A stretch of 47,192 bases of DNA from Bacillota bacterium (GTDB lineage: Bacteria; Bacillota; Clostridia; Oscillospirales; Acutalibacteraceae), in the NCBI GenBank assembly GCA_023418995.1, contig JAEZYP010000059.1:1-47192 (forward strand), in the 5' to 3' direction. A program made the position numbers and the translations under genes. Shown piece after piece: positions 32,737 through 40,517 of the stretch; within the stretch, counting starts at the first letter, position 1, and the number at the start of each line of letters is the position of its first letter. A model generated the notes under the pieces. That model worked only from the letters and a program-made list of their open reading frames with translations, searched no databases and was not told the origin of the DNA.

Positions 32737-33402
32737 ATGCTTTTACAGGATGTCCGTGAGCAAATTATAGCTTACGGCAAAAAGGCAATTGAGTCGAGAC
32801 TTACGAAGGGAACGGGAGGAAATCTCAGCATTTGTGACCGGGAGTCCGGCATCATGGCAATCACGCCGAGCGGAATCGATTATTTCGAGATCACTCCGGA
32901 ACAAATCGTTTTAATTGATGTTCAAACCGGAAAAATTGTGGAAGGCGACGCGGTACCCTCGAGCGAATGCGATATGCACCGTATTTTCTATAAGTATCGT
33001 ACCGACATCAACGCAATCATCCATACACACACAACCTTCGCTGCTACAATCTCCTGCCTGAACTGGCCGCTTCCGGCAGTACACTATCTGGTCGCTTTCG
33101 CGGGTGTAGACGTAAGATGCGCCGAATACGCAACCTACGGCTCGGTTCAGCTGGCAAAGAACGCGTACGAGGCAATGAAGGACAGAAAGGCTGTCTTGCT
33201 GGCCAACCACGGTATGCTTGCCGGAGGCGCAAATCTTGGTGAAGCCTTCGCAGTCACCGAAGAGCTTGAATTCTGCTGCGAGCTGTACTACAGAACCAAA
33301 TGCATCGGAGACCCGGTAATTCTTCCTAAGGATGAAATGGAGCGAATGATTGTTAGATTCCAAAATTACGGGAAACGTATAGAAGAACACGAGGTAATAT
33401 AA
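32737..33402 (+). CDS. class II aldolase/adducin family protein (L-fuculose-phosphate aldolase-like)
   Basis: 221 residues from the ATG at 32737 behind GAAAGGTGG. Zinc-site residues line up with those of E. coli FucA in spacing: Glu77 in SSECD, His96 and His98 in HTHTTFA, and His158 in LLANHGM (FucA 73, 92, 94 and 155). TKGTGGNLSI and MAITPSGIDY are the phosphate-binding segments. Enzymes of this group split 1-phosphorylated ketoses into dihydroxyacetone phosphate and an aldehyde. An FGGY kinase at the cluster's far end could supply the phosphorylated substrate. Which sugar is used cannot be told from sequence; L-fuculose, L-rhamnulose or a methylthio-ketose phosphate are all possible. Confidence 0.88.
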   Translation: MLLQDVREQIIAYGKKAIESRLTKGTGGNLSICDRESGIMAITPSGIDYFEITPEQIVLIDVQTGKIVEGDAVPSSECDMHRIFYKYRTDINAIIHTHTTFAATISCLNWPLPAVHYLVAFAGVDVRCAEYATYGSVQLAKNAYEAMKDRKAVLLANHGMLAGGANLGEAFAVTEELEFCCELYYRTKCIGDPVILPKDEMERMIVRFQNYGKRIEEHEVI

Positions 33403-33452
33403 TCCTTTTCTTATTAGAACGGAAATGTGGGTTACGGGAAGGTATGTAAGAG

Positions 33453-34484
33453 ATGAAAACACTATTAACCGCTGAAATCAGCAAGCCGCATATCAAAGAG
33501 ATTGAGAATATTTTGGATATTCAGTATGCAGGCTGGTTCAAGGAGAAGAAAATACTCAGTGAAGACCAGATGATCGAGCTGGTGAAGGATAAGGAAATTA
33601 TTATCACCAGTTACGACCCGATTACCAAAAAGGTAATTGACGCGGCGCCTGGATTAAAGCTAATCGTATGCACACGCGCAAACCCCGTGAATATTGATAC
33701 CGATTACGCCAAACAGAAAGGGATCAAGATCAGCTATTCCCCGGGAAGAAATTCCACCTGCACCGCTGAGTTTACGGTAGCCCTGATGCTGTCGATTATG
33801 CGCAAGATTCCGCTAGCCTACGCCGCCCTGCACAACGGGCAGCATGTGGCGGATGTAAAGCAGAAGAACGATATTAAGGAAGGGCTTCGCTCCGACGTTA
33901 CCTGGGCTCTGGACTGCGATTCTCCCTATGTGCTTTACAAGGGCGACCAGCTGGGCGGGCGCACCCTCGGCGTGGTGGGTTATGGAAGCATCGGGCGTTT
34001 GGTTGCTAAGATTTGCAGAGGCTTCGGCATGAATGTCCTGATCTACGATCCCTTTGTCAATCCGGATACCTTGGAGGAGAATACGCGCTCGGTCAGCTTT
34101 GAAGAGCTGCTTGGCAATGCGGATGTCATCACCGTACATTGCAAGGATACCCCGGAAACGCGCGGAATCATTAACGCGGATGCGTTCAGCAAGATGAAGA
34201 AGACCACTTACTTCATTAATACGTCCCGCGGCGCACTGGTGGACGAGCAGGCATTGATCAACGCGCTGCTGAACCACGAAATTGCGGGAGCCGCAGTGGA
34301 TGTATTTGAAAGCGAACCGTTGGCGAAGGATCATCCGTTCCTTACGAAATGCGACAACGTCGTCATTACCCCGCATTTGGCGGGAGCAACCTACGACGCA
34401 ATCGTAAACCACACGGTGATGCTGGTTCAGGATGTAAAGCATTTTATGGGTGGAGAACCTATGGAGTATGAATACAAAAGCTAA
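33453..34484 (+). CDS. D-isomer specific 2-hydroxyacid dehydrogenase (phosphoglycerate dehydrogenase-like)
   Basis: 343 residues. The catalytic domain flanks a NAD-binding Rossmann fold (about 165-290): LGGRTLGVVGYGSIGRLVAKICRG shows GxGxxG as GYGSIG, and YDPF lies at the acidic strand end. The catalytic Arg is in NTSRGAL, Glu in VFESEPLAKDHP, and His in ITPHLAGATYD. The N-terminal segment CTRANPVNIDTDYAKQKGI and GRNSTCTAEFTVALML are typical of the wide SerA/GyaR group. It lacks the ACT-type regulatory domain of serine-pathway SerA, so it is probably a catabolic hydroxyacid dehydrogenase. It may reduce or oxidise a sugar-acid or aldehyde-derived acid made downstream of the aldolase. Substrate unknown. 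Confidence 0.88.
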   Translation: MKTLLTAEISKPHIKEIENILDIQYAGWFKEKKILSEDQMIELVKDKEIIITSYDPITKKVIDAAPGLKLIVCTRANPVNIDTDYAKQKGIKISYSPGRNSTCTAEFTVALMLSIMRKIPLAYAALHNGQHVADVKQKNDIKEGLRSDVTWALDCDSPYVLYKGDQLGGRTLGVVGYGSIGRLVAKICRGFGMNVLIYDPFVNPDTLEENTRSVSFEELLGNADVITVHCKDTPETRGIINADAFSKMKKTTYFINTSRGALVDEQALINALLNHEIAGAAVDVFESEPLAKDHPFLTKCDNVVITPHLAGATYDAIVNHTVMLVQDVKHFMGGEPMEYEYKS

Positions 34485-34581
34485 TAATGGATTGTTTCCG
34501 TGAGGATGCCTTTCATTTTTAGATAATAACGGGCATAGCCTATCAGACCGATTTTTTTAATTGAAAAGGGAGGAAAGTTGT

Positions 34582-35817
34582 ATGTTCAAGAAAACCTTAA
34601 GCACAGTATTGGCATTTTCCCTCATCGCAAGCATGGCAGGCTGCTCCGGCAATGGTGCCTCCAGCACAGCACCCGCAGCCAGCACAGCACCCGCGACCAG
34701 CACGGACGCTTCTTCTGCCGGCAACGGCGCAGCACCCAGCGGTGACCCCATCCGTATCGGTTATGTCAGCGCTCTTTCCGGAGACTCTGCTCTTTGGGGG
34801 CAGGCAGGACTTAATGGCATGAAGCTGGCGGTCGAAGACCTAAACAAGGCCGGCGGCTTGCTGGGCAGACCGGTTGAGGTTATCGGTCTTGACGGGCAGG
34901 GCCAGCCTCTCGACTCTGTTAACGCATTAAACAAGCTGATCGACGAAAGCAAAGTGGTTGCCGTAGTTGGAACCAACTTCTCCAGCTGCAATATCGCAAT
35001 GGCCCCTGTTGCGGATTCGAAGAAGATTCCGTTGATCGCAACCGCTGCATCCAGCCCGCAGGTTACTGTGGACGCGCAGGGCAAGCTTCATCCGTATTCC
35101 TTCCGCATCGGCTTTACCGATCCTTTCCAGGGCAAGGTTTTAGCCTCCTACGTTTATGAGAAGCTCGGCTTCAAAAAAGCGGCGATTATTACTGATGTCG
35201 GCGATAACTATTCCACTGGAATCACCGATGTTGTAATTAAGAGCTACACCGAATTGGGCGGAACCATTGTGGATAAGGAGCAGGCAAGATCCGGCGATAA
35301 CGACTTCCGTGCGCAGCTCTCCAAGATTAAGAGTGCAAATCCGGACGTTCTGTTCATTCCCTGGATTTACAAGGATGTTGCTTTGATCACAAAACAAGCC
35401 AGAGACCTCGGCATTACCTGCCAGTTTGTCGGCGGTGACGGCTGGGATTCTCAGGATCTTCCGAAACTCGCTGGCGATGCAATCAGCGGCGGCTACTACT
35501 GCTCACGCCCCGGCTTTAACACCCCTGAGGCAATTGCCTACGGCGAGCGCTACAAGAAAGCCTTCAACAACCTTGTTCCGGAAGCAGAATGCCTCTTCGG
35601 TTATGACGGCGTTATGTGGCTGGCACAGGTAATCAAGGCGCAAAACTCCGCTGATCCGGAAAAAATCCGCGACGGCTTGGAGAAAACAACAGACTTCAAA
35701 GGCTTCCTGGGAAGCATGAGCGTTGACCCGGCAACCCACAACCCCACCCGCGACGCGGCTATCTTCCAGGTTAAGGATGGCAAAATCAATTACGTACAGA
35801 ACTATTCAGTTAAATAA
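34582..35817 (+). CDS. livJ: Liv-type ABC transporter substrate-binding lipoprotein
   Basis: 411 residues from the ATG at 34582 behind GGGAGGAAAG. The lipoprotein signal ends in ASMAGC with the modified Cys at 21; an Ala/Ser/Thr linker follows. The mature part is a periplasmic-binding-protein type I fold of the branched-chain amino-acid (LivJ) group: IRIGYVSALSGDSALWGQAGLNGMKLAVEDLN (shown only as its landmark start and end), PVEVIGLDGQGQPLDSVNALNKL, VVGTNFSSCNIAMAPVA. Family ligands include branched-chain amino acids, amides and urea, but also aromatic acids. Placement between sugar enzymes makes simple Leu/Ile/Val import unlikely. It opens the five transport genes and is separated from livH by a hairpin. 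Confidence 0.92.
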   Translation: MFKKTLSTVLAFSLIASMAGCSGNGASSTAPAASTAPATSTDASSAGNGAAPSGDPIRIGYVSALSGDSALWGQAGLNGMKLAVEDLNKAGGLLGRPVEVIGLDGQGQPLDSVNALNKLIDESKVVAVVGTNFSSCNIAMAPVADSKKIPLIATAASSPQVTVDAQGKLHPYSFRIGFTDPFQGKVLASYVYEKLGFKKAAIITDVGDNYSTGITDVVIKSYTELGGTIVDKEQARSGDNDFRAQLSKIKSANPDVLFIPWIYKDVALITKQARDLGITCQFVGGDGWDSQDLPKLAGDAISGGYYCSRPGFNTPEAIAYGERYKKAFNNLVPEAECLFGYDGVMWLAQVIKAQNSADPEKIRDGLEKTTDFKGFLGSMSVDPATHNPTRDAAIFQVKDGKINYVQNYSVK

Positions 35818-35828
35818 AGTGCTTTGAC

Positions 35829-35885
35829 TGCAGGGGAACCGTGTGATGTCGGACAAATGCTTCGAAGTCATATGGTTCCACTGTA
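35829..35885 (+). repeat. intercistronic hairpin between substrate-binding protein and permease genes
   Basis: GGAACCGTGTGA (35835-35846) pairs with TCATATGGTTCC (35868-35879) including two G-U pairs, extended outside by TGCAG / CTGTA with one mismatch. No T-run follows. Such hairpins stabilise the upstream mRNA and so raise binding-protein levels over permease. Confidence 0.65.
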
Positions 35886-35903
35886 CTTTAGGGAGGTGTT
35901 CGG

Positions 35904-36782
35904 ATGCAAACATTTTTACAACAATTGGTTAATGGTATTTCTGTAGGTGGAATTTATGCGTTAATCGCGACAGGATACGCTTTAATATATAGTTTACTCG
36001 GATTTTCCAACTGGGCGCACGGTGAAGTAGCCATGTTCGGTGCTTATATGGCGCTCACGCTGGTTACGGCATGCGGTTCCCCGTTTATCGGCGCATTGAT
36101 TTTCGGAATCGTTGCGGCTGGAGCACTCAGTGTTTTGAATGAGAAAATTGCATACAAACGTATCCGTGACCATGGATCGCCGACTATGTTTTTGATGATC
36201 GCGGCCATGGGTATTTCGACTACCTATCAAAACGGCTCCATGCTCGTTTTCGGACCGAAATTCCAAATGTTCCCCGCAATGTTCGGCTCTTCGACCATTC
36301 AGCTTGGCAGTATTTCCATCGGAGTACTGGACGCAATTTCTCTCGCGACCACCTTGGTTGCAATCGTTCTTCTGGAACTCTTGATTAATAAATCCAAAAT
36401 GGGGCTGGGAATTCGCACCGTTGCTTCCAACCCTTATACCGCGAGCCTTATGGGCATTAACATTGACAGCTATTTCGCTCTTGTGTTCATGCTGGCGGGT
36501 ATGCTTGCCGGCAGCGCCGGTGTTCTGCTTGGCCTCAAATACAGCGTTTACCCAACTATGGGTAACCTTTCGCTTAAGGCATTTATCGCCTCCGTTCTGG
36601 GAGGTCTCGGCAGCGTTCGCGGCGCGATAGTAGGCGCGTTGATCATAGGTATAATGGAAACGATGGTTTCCGGTTACTTTAATTCCGCTCTTCGTGACTT
36701 ATTTACTTTCGGGCTTTTAATTTTGATACTCCTGATCAAGCCCTCCGGGTTGATGGGCGTATCCGTTGAAGATAAGGCATAG
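35904..36782 (+). CDS. livH: Liv-type ABC transporter permease (LivH)
   Basis: 292 residues with about eight transmembrane helices. The N terminus, LVNGISVGGIYALIATGYALIYS, and the phrase NWAHGEVAMFGAYMALTL are diagnostic of LivH permeases. MGLGIRTVASNPYTASLMGIN is the EAA-like loop contacting the ATPases, and VLGGLGSVRGAIVGALIIGIME lies near the end. The ribosome binding site is GGGAGGTG. It pairs with LivM 15 nt downstream to make the heterodimeric channel. It would accept its substrate from the preceding lipoprotein. Confidence 0.95.
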   Translation: MQTFLQQLVNGISVGGIYALIATGYALIYSLLGFSNWAHGEVAMFGAYMALTLVTACGSPFIGALIFGIVAAGALSVLNEKIAYKRIRDHGSPTMFLMIAAMGISTTYQNGSMLVFGPKFQMFPAMFGSSTIQLGSISIGVLDAISLATTLVAIVLLELLINKSKMGLGIRTVASNPYTASLMGINIDSYFALVFMLAGMLAGSAGVLLGLKYSVYPTMGNLSLKAFIASVLGGLGSVRGAIVGALIIGIMETMVSGYFNSALRDLFTFGLLILILLIKPSGLMGVSVEDKA

Positions 36783-36797
36783 GGAGGAGGAAAACTG

Positions 36798-37685
36798 GTG
36801 TCTAGTTATTTAGAAGGAATACTGATCCTGGTAGGCATTAACTTTATTGCTGTTTTGGGAGTTTCCATTTTAACAGGATTTACAAAGCTTTTTTCTTTCG
36901 GCAACGCGGGCTTTATGTCCATTGGTGCCTATACCTCGGCAATTCTTACAACAAGGTATAACGTACCGTTCCTTTTGGCTCTTATTATTGGCGCGGCTTT
37001 GGCGGGGCTGGTGGGCTATGCCCTCGGTTCGCTCACGCTGGGGCTTAAGGGCGACTACTTCCTCATTACCACGCTGGGCTTCGGTGAATGCGTCAGGGTA
37101 CTGTTTGAGTACATGGAGCCTGTAACGGGCGGCGCGAAGGGCTTCAGCGGAATTCCGCACACAACCGATATCTGGACCGTTACGGTCAGCGTAATTCTGG
37201 CTTTCATTTTCGCCTGGACTTTGATTCACTCGAAATTTGGCCGCAACCTTACCGCAATTCGAGAACAGGAGGTTGCCGCCGAGGCAGTCGGTATCAATAC
37301 GGCTAAGAATAAAATGCTGGCCTTTGTGGTCAGCGCGGTATACGCCGGCTGGGCGGGCGCATTGTATGCCAACAGCCTGACTTACCTGGAGCCGAAAATC
37401 TTTAACCTTGCAAAATCATCCGAGCTCACCATTACAACTGTTATCGGCGGTTTGGGCAGCCTGACCGGTTCCTTCCTGGGAACCTGCGTCGTTACCCTGC
37501 TTCCCGAGGTTTTCCGCAGCCTTTCAACCTACAGAATGCTGCTGTACGGTATTGCGGTTGTCGTGATTATCATCGTTAAGCCTGACGGACTCTTTGGCTA
37601 CAGGGAATTCTCTATTACCGGAATCATCAAATGGTTTAAAAACCTGGGGAAAAAGACAACCGGAACAAAGCAGAAGGAGGCGTAA
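36798..37685 (+). CDS. livM: Liv-type ABC transporter permease (LivM)
   Basis: 295 residues beginning with GTG at 36798 after GGGAGGAGG. It is hydrophobic throughout, with LFSFGNAGFMSIGAYTSAIL near the N terminus (LivM counterpart of the LivH helix 1-2 motif). LKGDYFLITTLGFGECVRV is next, then the coupling loop FGRNLTAIREQEVAAEAVGINTAKNKMLAF, cited in part, and VIGGLGSLTGSFLGTCVVTLLPE. All are hallmarks of LivM. A Lys-rich tail follows the last helix. The stop is 4 nt before the LivG start. Confidence 0.95.
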   Translation: MSSYLEGILILVGINFIAVLGVSILTGFTKLFSFGNAGFMSIGAYTSAILTTRYNVPFLLALIIGAALAGLVGYALGSLTLGLKGDYFLITTLGFGECVRVLFEYMEPVTGGAKGFSGIPHTTDIWTVTVSVILAFIFAWTLIHSKFGRNLTAIREQEVAAEAVGINTAKNKMLAFVVSAVYAGWAGALYANSLTYLEPKIFNLAKSSELTITTVIGGLGSLTGSFLGTCVVTLLPEVFRSLSTYRMLLYGIAVVVIIIVKPDGLFGYREFSITGIIKWFKNLGKKTTGTKQKEA

Positions 37686-37689
37686 CTGA

Positions 37690-38457
37690 ATGAGCGAAAT
37701 ATTGCAAATTGGAAACTTAAGCAAAAACTTCGGCGGTGTTAAGGCAATTGACTCATTCAGCGTCCTGCTGGAAAAGGGAAAAATACATGGCCTGATCGGA
37801 CCGAACGGCGCGGGCAAAACCACCATTTTTAACACAATCACCGGTATTTATCAGCCTACCTCCGGCGAGATTATGTTTAACGGGAAAAGCATCGTCGGCT
37901 GCAAGCCGTTCCAGATTGCACAGTTTGGAATCGGCAGAACGTTTCAGAATATCCGCCTGTTTTCAAACCTGAGCGTATTGCAGAACGTTCTGATTGCCAG
38001 CAATCTCGACATTACCTATAATATCGCACAATCCTTTCTTCGTCTTCCAAAATATAAAAAGGAAGAAAAGCAGCTTCGCAGCAAAGCGATGGAGCTGCTG
38101 ACGATTGTGGGACTTCAGGACATGGCGGATGCCAAAGCAAGCTCTCTGCCTTATGGTCACCAGCGCAAGCTCGAAATCGCCAGAGCGGTCGCTCTGAATC
38201 CGACCCTGCTTCTGCTCGACGAGCCTGCGGCAGGCATGAACGCGGAAGAATCTATGGAGCTTGTCAGCTTTATCAAGGAAATCAAGGAACGCTTTGACCT
38301 AACGGTGCTGATGATTGAGCATCACATGGATGTGGTATCCGGTCTATGCGACAACGTTACTGTACTGAATTTCGGCAAGACAATTGCCGAGGGAAAGCCG
38401 GACGAAGTAAAGACGAACAAGACGGTCGTGGAAGCGTACCTCGGAGAGGAGAAATAA
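37690..38457 (+). CDS. livG: Liv-type ABC transporter ATPase (LivG)
   Basis: 255 residues. Walker A is GPNGAGKTT, the Q-loop is in GIGRTFQNIRLFSNLSVLQNV, the signature is replaced by the LivG-type LPYGHQRKLEIARA, and Walker B is LLLLDEPAAGMNAEE with IEHHMDVV as switch His region. The YGxQR signature and the inserted helical segment after FQNIRLF are specific to LivG-type ATPases. The ribosome binding site GGAGG lies within the end of livM. LivG couples with LivF (one nt downstream) to power import. Confidence 0.95.
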   Translation: MSEILQIGNLSKNFGGVKAIDSFSVLLEKGKIHGLIGPNGAGKTTIFNTITGIYQPTSGEIMFNGKSIVGCKPFQIAQFGIGRTFQNIRLFSNLSVLQNVLIASNLDITYNIAQSFLRLPKYKKEEKQLRSKAMELLTIVGLQDMADAKASSLPYGHQRKLEIARAVALNPTLLLLDEPAAGMNAEESMELVSFIKEIKERFDLTVLMIEHHMDVVSGLCDNVTVLNFGKTIAEGKPDEVKTNKTVVEAYLGEEK

Positions 38458-38458
38458 G

Positions 38459-39169
38459 ATGGAGCAGACATTGCTTAAAGTGGAAAATCTATCTGCGGCA
38501 TATGGCGGAATCAAGGCGCTGAACAATGTATCGCTGGAAATTCAAGCGGGAAAAATTGTTTCCGTGCTGGGCTCCAACGGAGCCGGAAAGACCACCCTGC
38601 TGAAATGCATCTGCGCCGCGATGAAGCCTACGAACGGTACAATTGAATTTCAAGGCAAGCCGCTGCCCTCCAAACCGCATGATGTGGTAAAGGCGGGCTT
38701 GGCCCACGCGCCGGAAGGCCGCCAGATTCTGACCAATCTAACGGTTCTGGAGAACCTGATGGCAGGTGCTTACCTGCGTAAGGATAAAGCCGGCGTAAAA
38801 CGCGATTTGGAGCATGTTTACACTCTGTTTCCTCGCTTAAAGGAACGTGAACACCAGTTTGGCGGTCATCTCAGCGGCGGCGAGCAGCAGATGCTTGCCA
38901 TTAGCCGAACCATAATGGCAAGACCCAGCCTCATTATGCTGGACGAGCCTTCTCTTGGTCTCGCACCGATCATCGTGACACAAATTTTTGATATCGTAAA
39001 GGAACTTCGCAAAGACGGAACCTCGATCCTGTTGGTTGAGCAAAACGCGTTTAAAGCCCTTTCGATCAGTGACAGTGCTTATATTATGTCAGTAGGAAGT
39101 ATCGTGAAACAGGGAAGTGCGCAAGAATTGCTTGCAGATAAAACTCTCACCCAGGCCTACCTTGGGTAG
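38459..39169 (+). CDS. livF: Liv-type ABC transporter ATPase (LivF)
   Basis: 236 residues. Walker A is GSNGAGKTT, the Q-loop region is LAHAPEGRQILTNLTVLENL as in LivF, the signature is LSGGEQQML, and Walker B is LIMLDEPSLGLAPI with LLVEQN in place of a switch His, which is normal for LivF. It completes a full five-component Liv importer. It starts one nt after livG, so translation is coupled. An 85-bp gap to a small ORF follows and has no terminator. Confidence 0.95.
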   Translation: MEQTLLKVENLSAAYGGIKALNNVSLEIQAGKIVSVLGSNGAGKTTLLKCICAAMKPTNGTIEFQGKPLPSKPHDVVKAGLAHAPEGRQILTNLTVLENLMAGAYLRKDKAGVKRDLEHVYTLFPRLKEREHQFGGHLSGGEQQMLAISRTIMARPSLIMLDEPSLGLAPIIVTQIFDIVKELRKDGTSILLVEQNAFKALSISDSAYIMSVGSIVKQGSAQELLADKTLTQAYLG

Positions 39170-39254
39170 CCGATTGGCAGCGTACATTACCTGCATTTTA
39201 TAGAATTCTTCTACTGGCTGAAAAAATGGATTATCAGGGTGGTATTCTCTGAAT

Positions 39255-39425
39255 ATGTACCCTTACCGGGATGACGCTGACGAGGCGGTGAAAGCTTCAA
39301 TTAAATTTCTTCAGGGCGTCGACCGGTTTATCGAAAAGAAGCTTGCCGGATATTGCTTTGAAGAGGCGCGGAAGGGCGCCCCTTCCAAAATACTCAGCGA
39401 GCTGTTTGAAAAGATGTTTGATTAG
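39255..39425 (+). CDS. hypothetical 56-residue protein in the SorC cluster
   Basis: A short frame from ATG 39255 to TAG 39425, with AGGGTGG about 12 nt upstream, encodes 56 residues of helical, charged character (begins MYPYRDDADEAVKASIKFL, ends LSELFEKMFD). It has one Cys, no signal or membrane segment and no similarity I recognise. Codon use looks like that of its neighbours (GCG, CTT, GAG), and its stop codon lies inside the AGGAGG of the alcohol dehydrogenase gene, so translation would be coupled. It could be a small accessory or adaptor protein of the pathway, or the remnant of a larger one. Confidence 0.5.
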   Translation: MYPYRDDADEAVKASIKFLQGVDRFIEKKLAGYCFEEARKGAPSKILSELFEKMFD

Positions 39426-39436
39426 GAGGCGTCCAA

Positions 39437-40486
39437 ATGAAAGCTGCTGTATGGCACGGATACAAGGATGTCCGGATTGAGGAAGTCGCGCAGCCTGCGG
39501 TAAAACCCGGCTGCGTTAAGATTAAAGTGGATTATGCTGGGATTTGCGGCACCGACCGCCACGAGTATGTCGGTCCGAATTTTATTCCCACTAAAAAGCC
39601 GCACAGGCTCACCGGAAAAATGGCTCCGCTGACGATGGGGCATGAATTCTCCGGCGTGATTGCGGAAGTAGGCGAGGGTGTTACCGGTTATCAGGCGGGC
39701 GACCGCGTTACGGCAAACGGCACACTGTGCTGCGGCAAGTGCCCTGCCTGCCAGTCAGGCCGCTATAATGTCTGCGAAAAGCTTGGCTTTGTCGGCGTAG
39801 GCGAGGATGGAACCTTTGCGGAATATGTATCCTTTGAAGCTGCCCGCCTGTTTAAAATTCCGGATAACGTAACCCAGAGGCAGGCGCTGCTGGCGGAGCC
39901 TCTCGCCTGTGGCATCCATTCCACCCGGCTGATCGGGGATATCGAAGGAAAATCCGTCGTTGTAATCGGCCCGGGAATTATCGGTCTTGCCTGCTTCTTC
40001 GCAGCTAAGCTTGCCGGCGCCGGCAGAATCCTGGTGGCGGGCATCGGTACCGACCGCAAGGATCTGGTTGAGCGCTACGGCGGCGAATACCTCGATACCG
40101 GAAAAACACCGCTTACAGAGTATATCAGCGAGTGGCAGGGCGGTCGTTTGGCTGATGTTGTGTATGAATGCGTGGGCATTCAGCCCACCCTGAACAACGC
40201 GCTGAATATCGTTTGCCCGGGCGGGAAAATCATGATGATGGGCGTGTTTGAAAAGCCTCCGGTTTTGGATATGAATCTGTTGCAGGAGGGCGAGCGCGTA
40301 ATTCTGACTTCACAGGCACACACGGACGAAATTGCCGTGGCGCTGGATTACCTCTCGAAAGGCAAAATTGATGCCGATGAGCTGGTTACCCGCGAAGTCA
40401 CACTGGATACTCTGGTTAACGATGGCTTTGAGGAATTACTCAAAAACCCATCGAAACATATAAAAATCGCAATAAAAATTGGTTGA
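39437..40486 (+). CDS. Zn-dependent alcohol dehydrogenase, butanediol/sorbitol dehydrogenase-like
   Basis: 349 residues, with AGGAGG before the ATG. Catalytic zinc residues are Cys37 (GICGTD) and His69-Glu70 (GHEFSG). The structural zinc lobe is C99, C102, C105 and C113 in CCGKCPACQSGRYNVC. The nucleotide fold has VVVIGPGIIGLACFFAAKLAG. The insertion PHRLTGKMAPLTMGHE is typical of the (R,R)-butanediol dehydrogenase subgroup. Enzymes of this group oxidise secondary alcohols or polyols with NAD. In this cluster it could oxidise a polyol to the ketose that the FGGY kinase phosphorylates, or reduce the aldehyde set free by the aldolase. Confidence 0.9.
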   Translation: MKAAVWHGYKDVRIEEVAQPAVKPGCVKIKVDYAGICGTDRHEYVGPNFIPTKKPHRLTGKMAPLTMGHEFSGVIAEVGEGVTGYQAGDRVTANGTLCCGKCPACQSGRYNVCEKLGFVGVGEDGTFAEYVSFEAARLFKIPDNVTQRQALLAEPLACGIHSTRLIGDIEGKSVVVIGPGIIGLACFFAAKLAGAGRILVAGIGTDRKDLVERYGGEYLDTGKTPLTEYISEWQGGRLADVVYECVGIQPTLNNALNIVCPGGKIMMMGVFEKPPVLDMNLLQEGERVILTSQAHTDEIAVALDYLSKGKIDADELVTREVTLDTLVNDGFEELLKNPSKHIKIAIKIG

Positions 40487-40517
40487 ATAACCACAAGCTA
40501 ACGGAGGGAAATAAAAA

